A stretch of DNA of 64,000 bases from Bradyrhizobium algeriense (GTDB lineage: Bacteria > Pseudomonadota > Alphaproteobacteria > Rhizobiales > Xanthobacteraceae), in contig NZ_JAZHRV010000001.1 in assembly GCF_036924595.1 (NCBI RefSeq), positions 3,410,001 to 3,474,000 of the forward strand. Direction: 5' to 3'. Position numbers and translations under genes: made by a program. Positions 1 through 9,694 of the stretch are shown piece after piece. Under the pieces are notes generated by a model that did not search any database, was not told the DNA's origin, and worked only from the letters and a program-made list of their open reading frames with translations. The first letter of the stretch is position 1; each line of letters begins with the position of its first letter.

Positions 1-655
1 CGCGGCCGGATTTGGCGCGAATGCGCCCGGCCTCACGCAGCCGCGCCACGCGAACCAACAGCCCGTCAGTGCCCTCGATGTCCTCGACCGCCACCACGTG
101 CCCGTCGATCACGACCACGGCCTGGCCGATGTCGAAGGGCCCGAGCGCGCCGAGCACCTCCCGCCCCTTGGCGATGTCAGCGGCGGCAACGGCATCGGGC
201 GCGGCGCGGGCGATGTTTCCCTCCGGCATCAGAATATCGGGGGCGACATCCCGGATACCGACCATCCGAAAACCGTCCTGTTCGAGGATGCGGCCGATCC
301 CCGACAGAAGATGATCGTCGCCGCCGCGAAACGCCGCCCAGACGCGGCCGAGCACGCGGATCGTTCCCCAGTCCAGCCGGATTTCCGACAGCGCCGGGCG
401 CAGCAGCGTGCCGATGAAGATCAGGTCGCGGCAGCCCTCGCTGCGGAACAGTTTTGTGGCGCGGCCGAGTTGCCCGACCGAGATCCAGTGATGGCGGAAG
501 CGCTCGACGCGCGCCGGATCGCAGGCGCCGCGCAGCGCGAACAGCACCGGCGCGATCCCGCGCCGGCTAAGCGAATCCGCCACCGCGAACGGCATGGCGC
601 CGCCGCCTGCGATGACGCCGACCGGTGATGAAATGTCAGAAGCCGCGGAAATCAT
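1..655 (-). CDS. lpxI: UDP-2,3-diacylglucosamine diphosphatase LpxI (partial, 3' end outside window)
   Basis: Reading the minus strand from an ATG at 655 gives an open frame to the window edge, about 218 residues. The N-terminus has a glycine-rich VGVIAGGGAMPFAVADSL motif typical of LpxI (DUF1009). LpxI hydrolyses UDP-2,3-diacylglucosamine to lipid X in the cytoplasm and replaces LpxH in alphaproteobacteria. The gene starts 19 bases after the lpxA stop, so the two are probably cotranscribed. An earlier ATG at 674 hits a stop after seven codons and was discarded. The C-terminal part is missing only because the window ends. Confidence 0.88.
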   Translation of the reverse strand, partial: MISAASDISSPVGVIAGGGAMPFAVADSLSRRGIAPVLFALRGACDPARVERFRHHWISVGQLGRATKLFRSEGCRDLIFIGTLLRPALSEIRLDWGTIRVLGRVWAAFRGGDDHLLSGIGRILEQDGFRMVGIRDVAPDILMPEGNIARAAPDAVAAADIAKGREVLGALGPFDIGQAVVVIDGHVVAVEDIEGTDGLLVRVARLREAGRIRAKSGR

Positions 656-674
656 GGCTGCGGCGATCCCGTCA

Positions 675-1481
675 TCAATGCTTGTTGCCGCTATCGGCCG
701 GAAGACAGAGCGCGCGATGCTTGCCTTGCGCGATGAAGGCGAGGATTTCGGCGATCGCCGGATCCTCTGCAGCGAGCGGCTGCACTGAATTCAGCCGCTC
801 GGCAAAGATGCCGGGGCCGTGAAACAGGCTTTGATAGAACGCGCGCACTTTCGCCAGCCGCTCCTTGGTGAACTTGCGGCGCTTCATGCCGATGATGTTC
901 AACCCTTCGAGAGCAGCATACTGACCGTTGGCGAGGCCGAATGGAATGATATCTCCGCGCACGCCGCAGACGCCGCCGACCATCACCTGCGGCCCGATCC
1001 GGGTTAGCTGGTGCACGGCGGAGAGCCCGCCGATATAGACGAAATCGCCGATCTCGCAGTGACCGCCCAGCGTCGCCGAGGTCGCAAAGATCACGTTATT
1101 GCCGACCATGCAGTCGTGACCGACGTGGCTGTTGTTCATGAAGTAGCCGCCATCACCGACACGAGTCAGCCCGCCGCCTTTCACGGTGCCGACATTCATG
1201 GTCACGCCTTCGCGAATGGTGCAGCCGGAGCCGATTTCGAGCCGCGTCGGCTCGCCGCGATAGCTCAGGTCTTGCGGCGCCCCTCCGAGCACCGCGAAAG
1301 GCGAGATCGTGCAATCAGCGCCGATGGACGTATGACCCATCACATGCACATGCGCAATCAGATTGCAGCTTTCGCCTATCACGACGTTCCGGCCGATAAT
1401 GCAATAGGGACCGATTGTCGTCCCCTCGCCGATCACAGCGCCATCCTCAACCCGCGCGGTTGGATCGATCGTACCCATCAA
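675..1481 (-). CDS. lpxA: UDP-N-acetylglucosamine acyltransferase LpxA
   Basis: This 268-residue cytoplasmic enzyme makes the first acyl transfer of lipid A synthesis, from hydroxyacyl-ACP to UDP-GlcNAc. The first 190 residues are hexapeptide repeats of the left-handed beta-helix type (IDPTARVEDGAVIGEGTTIG). They include SHVGHDCMVG with the histidine that serves as general base in the family. The C-terminal third is helical. Length matches the usual 260-270. The second Met is an equally good start. It precedes lpxI, while fabZ is separated from it by two other genes. Confidence 0.95.
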   Translation of the reverse strand: MMGTIDPTARVEDGAVIGEGTTIGPYCIIGRNVVIGESCNLIAHVHVMGHTSIGADCTISPFAVLGGAPQDLSYRGEPTRLEIGSGCTIREGVTMNVGTVKGGGLTRVGDGGYFMNNSHVGHDCMVGNNVIFATSATLGGHCEIGDFVYIGGLSAVHQLTRIGPQVMVGGVCGVRGDIIPFGLANGQYAALEGLNIIGMKRRKFTKERLAKVRAFYQSLFHGPGIFAERLNSVQPLAAEDPAIAEILAFIAQGKHRALCLPADSGNKH

Positions 1482-1604
1482 GCAGCCCAGCCCATCCGTT
1501 ACGCGCGAATATCGCGCGTTTTCCGGTGGTTAGCGCGGCATCCGAATACTGTCCAGTGACGTATCTTTACGTCATGTTGCGGCACGCTGGCATCAAGAAT
1601 GTCA

Positions 1605-1958
1605 TCAGGTCATGCTACCAGGCAGGAAGCAGCGAATCGAAATCCCGTAGGCTCCCTTGATCGGCCAGACCATGGTCCGGCCGGCGCGGTTTGGCTCGGT
1701 GATGACGGCATCGTCGGGGACGTCGATCCATTGGCCCTCAAGCCGCACCCGGTAGTGACCATCCCTGGATTCCCAATCGACATCGGCGACGGCCGAGCCA
1801 TCAGCATCGGAGCAACATGGCCCCTTTCCGCTTCTGAGGCTGTCGAACCAGGACTTTAGCGGGGAGTTGGCGTAGCGGCCATCATCGCGGGCCGTTGCAA
1901 CCCCGACAAGAACAGCGGTTGAGGCCATCAGCGCTACGGCAGTTCTGAGAGATTTCAT
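1605..1958 (-). CDS. Small exported protein of unknown function
   Basis: The frame is open from 2219, but the 117-residue product starting at 1958 is preferred. It begins MKSLRTAVALMASTAVLVG, a clear signal peptide ending near ATA-RDDG. The mature part is about 95 residues, with a PCCSDADGSAV segment and a WIDVPDDAVI stretch. I recognise no domain. Similar small exported proteins with a CCSDADG-like motif occur in Bradyrhizobium from memory, without an assigned role. It lies on the lpx strand between the histidine phosphatase gene and lpxA, interrupting the usual fabZ-lpxA adjacency. Confidence 0.72.
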   Translation of the reverse strand: MKSLRTAVALMASTAVLVGVATARDDGRYANSPLKSWFDSLRSGKGPCCSDADGSAVADVDWESRDGHYRVRLEGQWIDVPDDAVITEPNRAGRTMVWPIKGAYGISIRCFLPGSMT

Positions 1959-2106
1959 GCGGCCCGTCTCGGCAACCACAATACCCACCGACCTACAAAC
2001 CTGTCGGGAGGCTGAAGTTCCCTCGCGTTCAGCAGATATTATGTGCATCGATCGGAGATCACACGGCCGCCTCCCGCGCAGGCACCGGTCCAGGCGAGAC
2101 CGAAAT

Positions 2107-2742
2107 CTAGCTACCGGCCTGCGCAATCCATTCGCCAGGCTGCACCCGCGTAACCAGGACAGCCGGCCCCGAGTTGCTGATCTTGTAGACGAGCGCCTCG
2201 CCTTCGCGGATATCCGCAAATTCCTTGCCGAAGGCGTCGGTGACGTTGGTCTTGTGTGTCACCGCCAGATTATTGGCGCCGGCTTTCGGAGGCGCGTTGA
2301 CGAGATCGCGCACGGCGCGTCCAGCCTTGGCGTTCTTGCCGTCGGGGTTCGCCATTCCAGACGCGCTGCCGGCGCTGCTGTCGGTCAACTCATCCACGGG
2401 CGACACATCCTTGCCGCCGATGAGTTTGCCGGTTTCAACCGCCCGATTCAGCCGGCTTGTGTAGACTTCGCCGATCGGCACGCCCAATTTCTTCAGCGCT
2501 GCCCCAAGCTCGCGCGCCAGCTCGCGGCCCTTTTCGCTCAGTTGCCGCTGCGCACTCATGTCGTCGAATTTGAAGGGGTAGATGTCCTTCTGGCTATCGT
2601 CGGTAGCGCCGTGCCGAAAAACGATGACATAGCCACCACCCTTGAGGGACGATACGAGGCCGCCCAGATCTGCCGCGTAACTTTGCGGCGACATCAGCAG
2701 AAAAATGACCAAACACGAAATAATAGACGCAAGCTTGCTCAA
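2107..2742 (-). CDS. Exported histidine phosphatase family protein
   Basis: The 211-residue product has a signal peptide (LASIISCLVIFLLMSPQSYA) and then a phosphoglycerate-mutase-like fold. FRHGATD carries the phospho-accepting histidine of the RHG motif, YTSRLNRAVET is the usual second arginine region, and VTHKTN holds the second histidine. The substrate cannot be told from sequence, and a periplasmic location is inferred from the signal. It sits inside the lpx cluster between fabZ and the small exported gene, on the same strand, so cotranscription is possible. A role in envelope phosphate removal is only inference. Confidence 0.82.
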   Translation of the reverse strand: MSKLASIISCLVIFLLMSPQSYAADLGGLVSSLKGGGYVIVFRHGATDDSQKDIYPFKFDDMSAQRQLSEKGRELARELGAALKKLGVPIGEVYTSRLNRAVETGKLIGGKDVSPVDELTDSSAGSASGMANPDGKNAKAGRAVRDLVNAPPKAGANNLAVTHKTNVTDAFGKEFADIREGEALVYKISNSGPAVLVTRVQPGEWIAQAGS

Positions 2743-2880
2743 GGAACGCCTCCGTTAAAAATGAAGCGTGGTCCCAAACCCGAATTATTCGGAAAATGTC
2801 GTCAAGCGACCTCGGCGGGGTCCCACTACCAACGATTGAATAAAGATAGCAGGAAGACGTCCGTTGTGTGACGGATGAAT

Positions 2881-3339
2881 TCAATCCGTCAGCATTGCGC
2901 CGACGTCGGCCTCCGCGACCACGCTGCCATTCACCTTGGCGTCGCCGTGAAACCACCACATCGCCTTGCGGCGGCCGATCGAGCGCATGTGGTACTCGAT
3001 GGTGTCGCCGGGCATCACCGGCTTGCGGAATTTGCACTTGTCGATGGTGAGGAAATAAACCGCGCGCGGCTTCTCGGTGCCCTCGACCGACTTGATGCCG
3101 ATGACGCCGGCGGTCTGCGCCATGGCCTCGATCATCATCACGCCGGGATAGACCGGACGATCGGGAAAGTGGCCGAGGAACGGCGGCTCGTTGAAGGTGA
3201 CGTTCTTGATGCCGATACCGCTGTAATCGGTCCGGATCTTGATCACCCGGTCGATCAGCAGCATCGGATAACGATGCGGGAGCGTCTTGAGGATCTCGTT
3301 GATATCCACGAGTTCGAATCTGACCGCTGCCTCCTCCAT
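2881..3339 (-). CDS. fabZ: 3-hydroxyacyl-ACP dehydratase FabZ
   Basis: This 152-residue enzyme dehydrates beta-hydroxyacyl-ACP in fatty acid elongation. It shows [13 protein letters not shown] and the active-site segment [20 protein letters not shown], with the catalytic histidine and glutamate. The ATG at 3339 overlaps the lpxD stop by one base (TGATG), which supports this start over the longer frame beginning at 3417. The neighbourhood places it with lipid A synthesis, where both pathways draw on the hydroxymyristoyl-ACP pool. Confidence 0.95.
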   Translation of the reverse strand: MEEAAVRFELVDINEILKTLPHRYPMLLIDRVIKIRTDYSGIGIKNVTFNEPPFLGHFPDRPVYPGVMMIEAMAQTAGVIGIKSVEGTEKPRAVYFLTIDKCKFRKPVMPGDTIEYHMRSIGRRKAMWWFHGDAKVNGSVVAEADVGAMLTD

Positions 3340-4406
3340 CACTCCTGCCCCTCGCCTTTCGGACCGGCCGTGCCGCCCTGCGCCAGTCGCTCCACCGCAA
3401 CAATCTCCCTGAACCACTGCTTGGTCGGTTTGGCAAAATGGCCGCCCCAGCGACCATTGGGCGGAATGTCGTCCTTGACCGCACTCATGGCCGTTACCTG
3501 GGCGCCGTCGCCGATCTTGAGGTGGTTGTTGATGCCCACCTTCGCACCCAGCGCGACGTTGTCACCGATCGTCAGGCTGCCTGCGAGCCCGATCTGGGCC
3601 GCGAGCAGGCAGTGCCTGCCGATGGTTACATTGTGGCCGATCTGGACCTGATTGTCGATTTTGGTGCCCTCGCCGATCACCGTATCCCGCAGGCTGCCGC
3701 GGTCGATGGTGGTGCCGGCGCCGACCTCGACATCGTTCTGGATCAGGACCCGGCCGGTCTGCGGCACCTTGATGTGCCCCTCGGGGCCGAAGAAGATGAA
3801 GCCATAGCCGTCCTGACCGATGCTGCAGGCGGGATGAATCAGGACGTTGTTGCCGATCAGGGCGAACTGGATCGCGGTGCGAGCGCCGACATTGCAGTCG
3901 CGGCCGATCTTGACGTCGGCGCCGATCACCGCGCCCGCGCCGATCACGGTGCCGGCGCCGATCTCGACCCTGGGGCCGATCACCGCGAGCGGATCGACGA
4001 TGACGCCATCCTCCAGATGGGCCGACGGGTCGATGATCGCCGATGGCGCGATGCCGTCATTGTCGAACCAGGATTGCGGACGAAGCGCGTCCGCATGCCA
4101 CTCGCGCGCCAGCTTCACGAAGGCGCGGAACGGCTGGCTGGCCCGCAATACCGCCACATGGGCGGGCACCTGGGCCTCGAAACGCGGGCTGACGAGAACG
4201 GCCCCAGCCTTGGTCACCTTGAGCTGATCGGCGTATTTGAGGTTGTCGAAGAACGCCAGATGCATGGGGCCGGCTTCGTCGAGCGAAGCGAGGCCCCTGA
4301 TCACATGACCGCCCCGTGTGGGGTCGACCAATACCGCTCCCGTCAACGCGGCCAGCTCGGTCAGCGTCGAGGAAGGGGGTTGCTTGAAAAATATCGGCTG
4401 CGCCAT
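3339..4406 (-). CDS. lpxD: UDP-3-O-(3-hydroxymyristoyl)glucosamine N-acyltransferase LpxD
   Basis: LpxD adds the N-linked hydroxyacyl chain in the third step of lipid A synthesis. The 355-residue product has the small N-terminal uridine-binding domain and then a long run of hexapeptide repeats. [19 protein letters not shown] contains the family's catalytic histidine region. The start [10 protein letters not shown] at 4406 is chosen because the ten upstream codons look non-coding for the family. It follows bamA by 139 bases and overlaps fabZ by one base. Confidence 0.94.
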   Translation of the reverse strand: MAQPIFFKQPPSSTLTELAALTGAVLVDPTRGGHVIRGLASLDEAGPMHLAFFDNLKYADQLKVTKAGAVLVSPRFEAQVPAHVAVLRASQPFRAFVKLAREWHADALRPQSWFDNDGIAPSAIIDPSAHLEDGVIVDPLAVIGPRVEIGAGTVIGAGAVIGADVKIGRDCNVGARTAIQFALIGNNVLIHPACSIGQDGYGFIFFGPEGHIKVPQTGRVLIQNDVEVGAGTTIDRGSLRDTVIGEGTKIDNQVQIGHNVTIGRHCLLAAQIGLAGSLTIGDNVALGAKVGINNHLKIGDGAQVTAMSAVKDDIPPNGRWGGHFAKPTKQWFREIVAVERLAQGGTAGPKGEGQE

Positions 4407-4447
4407 TCCACCCGTCGCAGTCCGGCCGGCCTTCACACCGGAGCGCC

Positions 4448-4466
4448 GGCTCCGAAAAACGGAGCC
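4448..4466 (-). other. Short perfect inverted repeat between bamA and lpxD
   Basis: GGCTCCG and CGGAGCC face each other across a five-base loop in the 139-base bamA-lpxD gap. On the minus strand the loop is all T, and no T-run follows the stem. A strong terminator is therefore unlikely. An attenuator or mRNA processing hairpin between the two genes is possible. Confidence 0.4.
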
Positions 4467-4545
4467 GAACCCTCCTCTTGTTCCCTGGCATTCTCGTCAC
4501 GCGGACCCGAGCCGGATCGATCGGGTCCGTTCGCTTCAAGATACC

Positions 4546-7074
4546 TTAGAACGATGTGCCGCCGCCAAACTTGAATTCTTGCACGCGGTCGAACTGACCC
4601 TTGGTAAGCGGAACCGCATAGTCGAAGCGCAGCGGACCGAACGGCGAGGCCCAGATCAAGCCGACACCGACCGAGGTGCGGACCACATTGCCGTTGTCGT
4701 ACTGCAATCCCAAACACGTTCCGGGATTGGCATTGGTCGTCGCCGTCGCCTGCGTCGGCGGCACGCAACCAGGCACATTGACTTCGCCCGTCTGCGCCCA
4801 GGACGTCGGCCCCTTGTAGTCGAACAGTCCGCCGGCGTCGGCATAGACCGAGCCCTTGAGCCCGACTTCCTTCGGCAGGAACCAGAACGGCATCTGCAGT
4901 TCGAACGAAGCGCCCCAGTACTTGGTGCCGCCGAGTGCGTCACGCGTGCCGAACGGATTGAGATCGCGCGGACCGATGCCGTTAGGCGCAAAACCGCGAA
5001 CCAGGTTCGGTCCCATCTGGAAATGATCCAGCATGCGCAGCTCGCTGCCGCCGAACTGGTTCAGCATGCCGCCCTGGAGATGGATCAGTCCGACGATATC
5101 GGCGACCAGCGGGCTGTAGTACTTCGCGTCGATCGCCGACTTGATGTACTTCACGTCGCCGCCGACACCGGCGAAGTCCTGCTTCCAGTCGACCAGCAAG
5201 CCGTCGGTCGGGTTCTTGTTGTTATCCAGCGTGTTGTAGTTCAGCGAGTAGCCGACCGACGAGGTCAGCGCCTTGCCGCTCTGCAGTTCCCTGCGGATCG
5301 GCAGCGAGGCTTCGCCGTCGAAGTAGCAGCCGAGACCGTTTGTGGATGTCAGGTCAATCCCGTTCGCGTTCGCGAAGGCGGGGCTTGGATTGAACGCGAG
5401 CAGCGAGTTCGCTGGATTGTTGTTGCAGTTCGCAAGGTTGTTCGGCAGCGAGATTTCCTGCTGATAGATCGAGTAGCGCAACTGCAGCGCAAGATCTTCC
5501 CGCAGGGTGAAGCCGAGCCGAGGGCTGAAGCCCGCCGTCTTGGTGCCGTAGGAGATGTAGCTGTTGGCCAATTGCTCGCGATAAAACAAATCGAGGCCGA
5601 GGGCGACGCGGTAGTCCAGCAGATAAGGTTCGACGAACGACAGCGAACCGCCGCGCGCGTACTGGCCGTAGGTCACGGCCGCCTTCGCATACAGGCCACG
5701 GCCGAGGAAGTTGCGCTCGGAGATGCTGACTTCGGCCAATGCACCGTCCGTGGTCGAATAGCCGCCCGACACCGAGAAGTCGCCGGTCGACTTCTCCTCG
5801 AGATCGACGATCAGGATCACGCGATCGGTCGACGAGCCCGGCTCGGTCAGGATCTTCACGCTCTTGAAGAAGTCGAGGTTCTTCAGCCGGCGCTCGGCAC
5901 GATCGACCAGCGCGCGGTTGTAGGCATCGCCTTCGGACAGGTCGAACTCGCGGCGAATCACGTAGTCGCGGGTGCGGGTGTTGCCGCGGACGTTGATGCG
6001 CTCGATATAGGTTCGCGGGCCCTCATCGACGGCGAACACGATCGAAACGGTGTGCGCTTCGAAATTGCGATCGCCGCGCGGGCGCACCACAGCGAAGGCA
6101 TAACCGCGCCGCGAGGCCTCGATCTGCATTTCCTCGACGGACTTCTCAAGCGCCTCGGCATTGTAGACTGAGCCGACGTTGACGCGCGAGAAGCTGCGCA
6201 TCGAGGCGGCATCGAGGGTCGCGATGGAGGTCTGGAAGTCGACGGAGGCAACGCGATATTGCTGCCCCTCATCGATCTTGAAGGTGACGAGGAAGCCCTT
6301 CTTCTCGGGGTCATACTCGGTCAGTGCGGCGACCACCTGCACGTCGGCATAACCGTTCTTGAGGTAGAAGCGGCGAATCAGATCGCGGTCGGCCTCGACC
6401 CGGTCGGGATCGTAGACGTCGGCGCCGCCGAGGAAGCTCAAGAGGTTGGATTCGCGCGTCTTGATGACGTCCTTCAGGCGATAGGCCGAATAGGCGACGT
6501 TGCCGACGAACTCGATCGACTTGATGCCTGTCTTGGTGCCTTCGGTGACCGTGAAGATCAGATCGACGCGGTTGTTCGGCTGCTCGATGATTTCAGGGGT
6601 GACGCGCACGTCATAGCGGCCGGAGCGCCGGTAGATTTCGGTGATGCGCTGGGCGTCCGACTGAACCATCGGACGCGAGAACGTGCCGCGCGGCTTGGAC
6701 TGGATTTCAGCCGAAAGCTGCTCGTCCTTGACCTTCTTGTTACCTTCGAAGGCGATGCGCCCGATCACGGCGTTTTCGACCACGGTCACGACCAGCCGGC
6801 CGCCCACCTGGTTGATTCGCACGTCCTGGAACAGGCCGGTCTCGATCAGGGCCTTGAGGCCGTCGTCGATCTGGGCCTGCCCGAGCCGGCCGCCGGGGCC
6901 TGGCTTGAAATAGGAACGGATGGTCTCGACCTCGACACGCCGGTTCCCCTCAACGGAGATCGACGCCACGGTCTGGGCCGAAGCCGGCGCAGACACCAGC
7001 GCGCTCCCCATCGGCGCGGCCACCATGATCAGAGCGCCCAGCAGAGCCCCCCGCACTCGCATTCCCAACATCAT
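4546..7074 (-). CDS. bamA: Outer membrane protein assembly factor BamA
   Basis: The start at 7074 gives 842 residues with a signal peptide ending near SAPASAQ. Five POTRA domains span roughly residues 30-430, each beginning with an ISVEGNRRVE-like strand. A 16-strand barrel follows, with VRGFAPNGIGPRD carrying the conserved loop-6 RGF motif and a terminal aromatic residue. BamA folds and inserts beta-barrel proteins in the outer membrane. The 49 codons upstream of 7074 are excluded because they lack signal-peptide character. The rseP-bamA-lpxD order is the usual one in proteobacteria. Confidence 0.96.
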   Translation of the reverse strand: MMLGMRVRGALLGALIMVAAPMGSALVSAPASAQTVASISVEGNRRVEVETIRSYFKPGPGGRLGQAQIDDGLKALIETGLFQDVRINQVGGRLVVTVVENAVIGRIAFEGNKKVKDEQLSAEIQSKPRGTFSRPMVQSDAQRITEIYRRSGRYDVRVTPEIIEQPNNRVDLIFTVTEGTKTGIKSIEFVGNVAYSAYRLKDVIKTRESNLLSFLGGADVYDPDRVEADRDLIRRFYLKNGYADVQVVAALTEYDPEKKGFLVTFKIDEGQQYRVASVDFQTSIATLDAASMRSFSRVNVGSVYNAEALEKSVEEMQIEASRRGYAFAVVRPRGDRNFEAHTVSIVFAVDEGPRTYIERINVRGNTRTRDYVIRREFDLSEGDAYNRALVDRAERRLKNLDFFKSVKILTEPGSSTDRVILIVDLEEKSTGDFSVSGGYSTTDGALAEVSISERNFLGRGLYAKAAVTYGQYARGGSLSFVEPYLLDYRVALGLDLFYREQLANSYISYGTKTAGFSPRLGFTLREDLALQLRYSIYQQEISLPNNLANCNNNPANSLLAFNPSPAFANANGIDLTSTNGLGCYFDGEASLPIRRELQSGKALTSSVGYSLNYNTLDNNKNPTDGLLVDWKQDFAGVGGDVKYIKSAIDAKYYSPLVADIVGLIHLQGGMLNQFGGSELRMLDHFQMGPNLVRGFAPNGIGPRDLNPFGTRDALGGTKYWGASFELQMPFWFLPKEVGLKGSVYADAGGLFDYKGPTSWAQTGEVNVPGCVPPTQATATTNANPGTCLGLQYDNGNVVRTSVGVGLIWASPFGPLRFDYAVPLTKGQFDRVQEFKFGGGTSF

Positions 7075-7247
7075 GCGCAACGCGCCCTCGTCATTGCACT
7101 GCCGGCTCGTACCCCTACGAACCGGCAGAATCCCAAAGTTGCATTGCTTGTAGCCAATTTCGACAGGGGGGCAAACCAGACATCGCGGTGCGATTCCATT
7201 TTCATTCCAAGACGTTGCCAATGGGCAACGTCACAAAAAAGCCGCTT

Positions 7248-8423
7248 CTACGATCTCCCGAACAGCCCCTTCAGCCACGGCACCTGATGGAAGTCGTTAT
7301 AGAAGGCAAACACCATCAACATCAGCACTAACACCAGCCCGACTCGGAACCCGTATTCCTGGGACTTTTCCGACAAAGGACGCCCCCGCAGCACCTCGGC
7401 CGTGTAGAACAAAAGGTGGCCGCCATCGAGCAGGGGCACCGGGAACAGATTCAGCAGTCCGATCGAAATGGACAGCACCGCTGCCAGATGAAGCAAGGGA
7501 ATCAGTCCCAGCGTGGCCACCTGACCCGAAATCTGCGCAATCCGAATCGGCCCGCCGATCTGGTCCGCGCTCGCCCGCCCGGTGAAGATGTTGCCGATAT
7601 AGGAGAGCGTCTGGTCGATGACGAACCAGGTTTCCTTGATTCCCAGCCAAAGCGCGCTGGCCGGATCGACTTTCTCGGTGGTCACTTCGCCCGGCGACGT
7701 TGCGCGGGTGATGCCGAGAATCCCGAGGCGCTGCGTGTTCCCGAAGGGATCCTTCACTTCGCGCAGTTCCGGCGTGCCCTTCAATTGCAGCGTGGAATCA
7801 CCACGCTTGACGGTGAAGGTCAGGGTGTCGCCGGCGCGAACGCTGACGGAGCGCTGCATGTCGGAGAAGCTGCCGATCTTCTTGCCGTCGATCGCAGTGA
7901 CGACGTCGCCGACCTGAAAGCCCGCCCGCTCGGCGGCGCTGCTGGCTTCGATCTTGTCGACGCGCGCCGTCGTGCTCGGCTTGCCGAAGAAAGTGAAGAG
8001 ACAGGTGAAGATGACGATCGCCAGAATGAAATTCGCGATCGGACCGGCGGCAACGATAGCGGCGCGCGCGCCGACTTTCTTGTGATGGAAACTGCCCGCC
8101 CGCTCCTCCTCGGTCATGCCGGCGAGCGATTCGGCCGAGGCCGGCGTCGAAGCTTCCGATTCGTCGCCGAAGAACTTCACATAGCCGCCGAGCGGGATCG
8201 CGGAGATCTTCCAGCGCGTGCCATGGCGATCGTTGAAGCCGGCGAGTTCCGGCCCGAAGCCGAGCGAGAACGTCAGCACCTTCACGCCCGCCCATCGGGC
8301 GACCAGGAAGTGGCCGAGTTCATGGAAGAAGACGACGATGGTCAGGACGAACAGGAAGGGAATGATGTAGCCGACGAGTCCATGGCCCAACGTATTGAAA
8401 CTACTTAGAAAAAACTCTGACAT
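7248..8423 (-). CDS. rseP: RIP metalloprotease RseP (site-2 protease)
   Basis: This 391-residue inner-membrane zinc protease cleaves membrane-bound anti-sigma factors and leftover signal peptides. The first transmembrane segment carries FFHELGHFLVARWAGV with the HExxH zinc site. One PDZ domain spans about residues 125-200, and FPVPLLDGGHLLF near the C-terminus supplies the third zinc ligand. The start MSEFFLSSFN at 8423 is preferred to a longer frame. It lies between dxr and bamA, the standard context. Confidence 0.95.
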   Translation of the reverse strand: MSEFFLSSFNTLGHGLVGYIIPFLFVLTIVVFFHELGHFLVARWAGVKVLTFSLGFGPELAGFNDRHGTRWKISAIPLGGYVKFFGDESEASTPASAESLAGMTEEERAGSFHHKKVGARAAIVAAGPIANFILAIVIFTCLFTFFGKPSTTARVDKIEASSAAERAGFQVGDVVTAIDGKKIGSFSDMQRSVSVRAGDTLTFTVKRGDSTLQLKGTPELREVKDPFGNTQRLGILGITRATSPGEVTTEKVDPASALWLGIKETWFVIDQTLSYIGNIFTGRASADQIGGPIRIAQISGQVATLGLIPLLHLAAVLSISIGLLNLFPVPLLDGGHLLFYTAEVLRGRPLSEKSQEYGFRVGLVLVLMLMVFAFYNDFHQVPWLKGLFGRS

Positions 8424-8466
8424 CAGGTTCCCCTCGACAAGAGCCAAAAGCTCCGTCCCCAACCCT

Positions 8467-9690
8467 CTAGGATGCCTTTAAGGCAATTTGAGGCAATAGG
8501 GAGGCGGCTCTATTTCGCGCGTTATGGTCAATGGCAATCGCGTCGTCGGCCGAGCTCAAAGGCGCAAGGTTCCCGGCGCGAATCCAGTCGTTCATGGTGG
8601 CTTCGACAAGACGCGCAATCGACCCGAACTTGATCTTTCCGGCAATGAACGCCGCCACCGCCACCTCATTGGCAGCGTTGAATACCGTGGTCGCACCACG
8701 TCCAGTACGTAACGCCTCGTAGGCCAGACGCAAGCCCGGGAACCGCTCGAAATCCGGCGCCTCGAAGGTCAGCTGTCCGATTTTTGCGAGATCGAGCCTC
8801 GCCGACGGGCCAACGATTCGTTCGGGCCATCCGAGGCAGTGCGCAATCGGAATGCGCATGTCGGGCGCGCCGAGCTGTGCAACCACGGAGCGATCGGAGA
8901 ATTCGACCATGCCGTGGATGATCGACTGCGGATGGACGAGAACGTCGATTTCGTCGGCGCTCAGCGCGAAGAGATAGGAGGCTTCGATGACTTCGAGGCC
9001 CTTGTTCATCATCGACGCCGAATCGATGGTGATCTTCTGGCCCATGCTCCAGTTCGGATGCTTCAGAGCCTGCTCCAGCGTCGCCTGCTCGATGTCGGCC
9101 GGCGCCCAGGTGCGGAACGGCCCGCCCGAGGCGGTGATGATCACACGCACCAGTTCCTCGCGATTGCCGGAAGAGAGTGCCTGAAACAGCGCGTTGTGCT
9201 CAGAATCCGCCGGCAGGATGCAGGCGCCGGCTTTCGCCGCGCGCTGCATGAAGAAATCGCCGGCACAAACCAGGCATTCCTTGTTGGCGAGCGCCACGGC
9301 CGCGCCACGGTCGACCGCGGCCAATGCCGGCTTCAATCCGGCTGCACCGCTCACCGCCGCCATCACCCAGTCGGCGGGACGCGCCGCGGCCTCGATGATG
9401 GCGCTTTCGCCGGCGCCGCATTCGATGCCTGTGCCGGCCAACGCATCCTTCAGTTCACCAAGGCGCGCGGGGTCGGCGATCGCTGCGAATCGCGCGCCGA
9501 ATTCCTTGGCAAGTTTGGCCAACGCTTCGACATTGGAATTCGCGGTCAGCGCCTCGACAGAATAGCGGTCGCGCGCCCCGCGCAGCAAATCCATGGTGCT
9601 GTCGCCGATGGAACCGGTGGCGCCCAGCACGGTGACCGTGCGGGCGGCTGCCGCCACGGCCTTGTTGTTACGCAATGGAACTGCGCTCAT
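8467..9690 (-). CDS. dxr: 1-deoxy-D-xylulose 5-phosphate reductoisomerase
   Basis: Dxr performs the committed step of the MEP isoprenoid pathway using NADPH and a divalent metal. The 407-residue protein has the nucleotide-binding [17 protein letters not shown] near its N-terminus, [12 protein letters not shown] with metal-site acidic residues, and ASGGPFRTW in the flexible loop. The start at 9690 ([10 protein letters not shown]) lies four bases from the cdsA stop. The longer frame to 9786 would run back into cdsA and was rejected. Confidence 0.95.
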   Translation of the reverse strand: MSAVPLRNNKAVAAAARTVTVLGATGSIGDSTMDLLRGARDRYSVEALTANSNVEALAKLAKEFGARFAAIADPARLGELKDALAGTGIECGAGESAIIEAAARPADWVMAAVSGAAGLKPALAAVDRGAAVALANKECLVCAGDFFMQRAAKAGACILPADSEHNALFQALSSGNREELVRVIITASGGPFRTWAPADIEQATLEQALKHPNWSMGQKITIDSASMMNKGLEVIEASYLFALSADEIDVLVHPQSIIHGMVEFSDRSVVAQLGAPDMRIPIAHCLGWPERIVGPSARLDLAKIGQLTFEAPDFERFPGLRLAYEALRTGRGATTVFNAANEVAVAAFIAGKIKFGSIARLVEATMNDWIRAGNLAPLSSADDAIAIDHNARNRAASLLPQIALKAS

Positions 9691-9694
9691 CGTT

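Noticed and set aside
4318..6171. 617-codon open frame on the plus strand
   Set aside because: It is antisense to bamA; the minus strand encodes a complete BamA with POTRA and barrel motifs. High GC leaves long antisense frames open.
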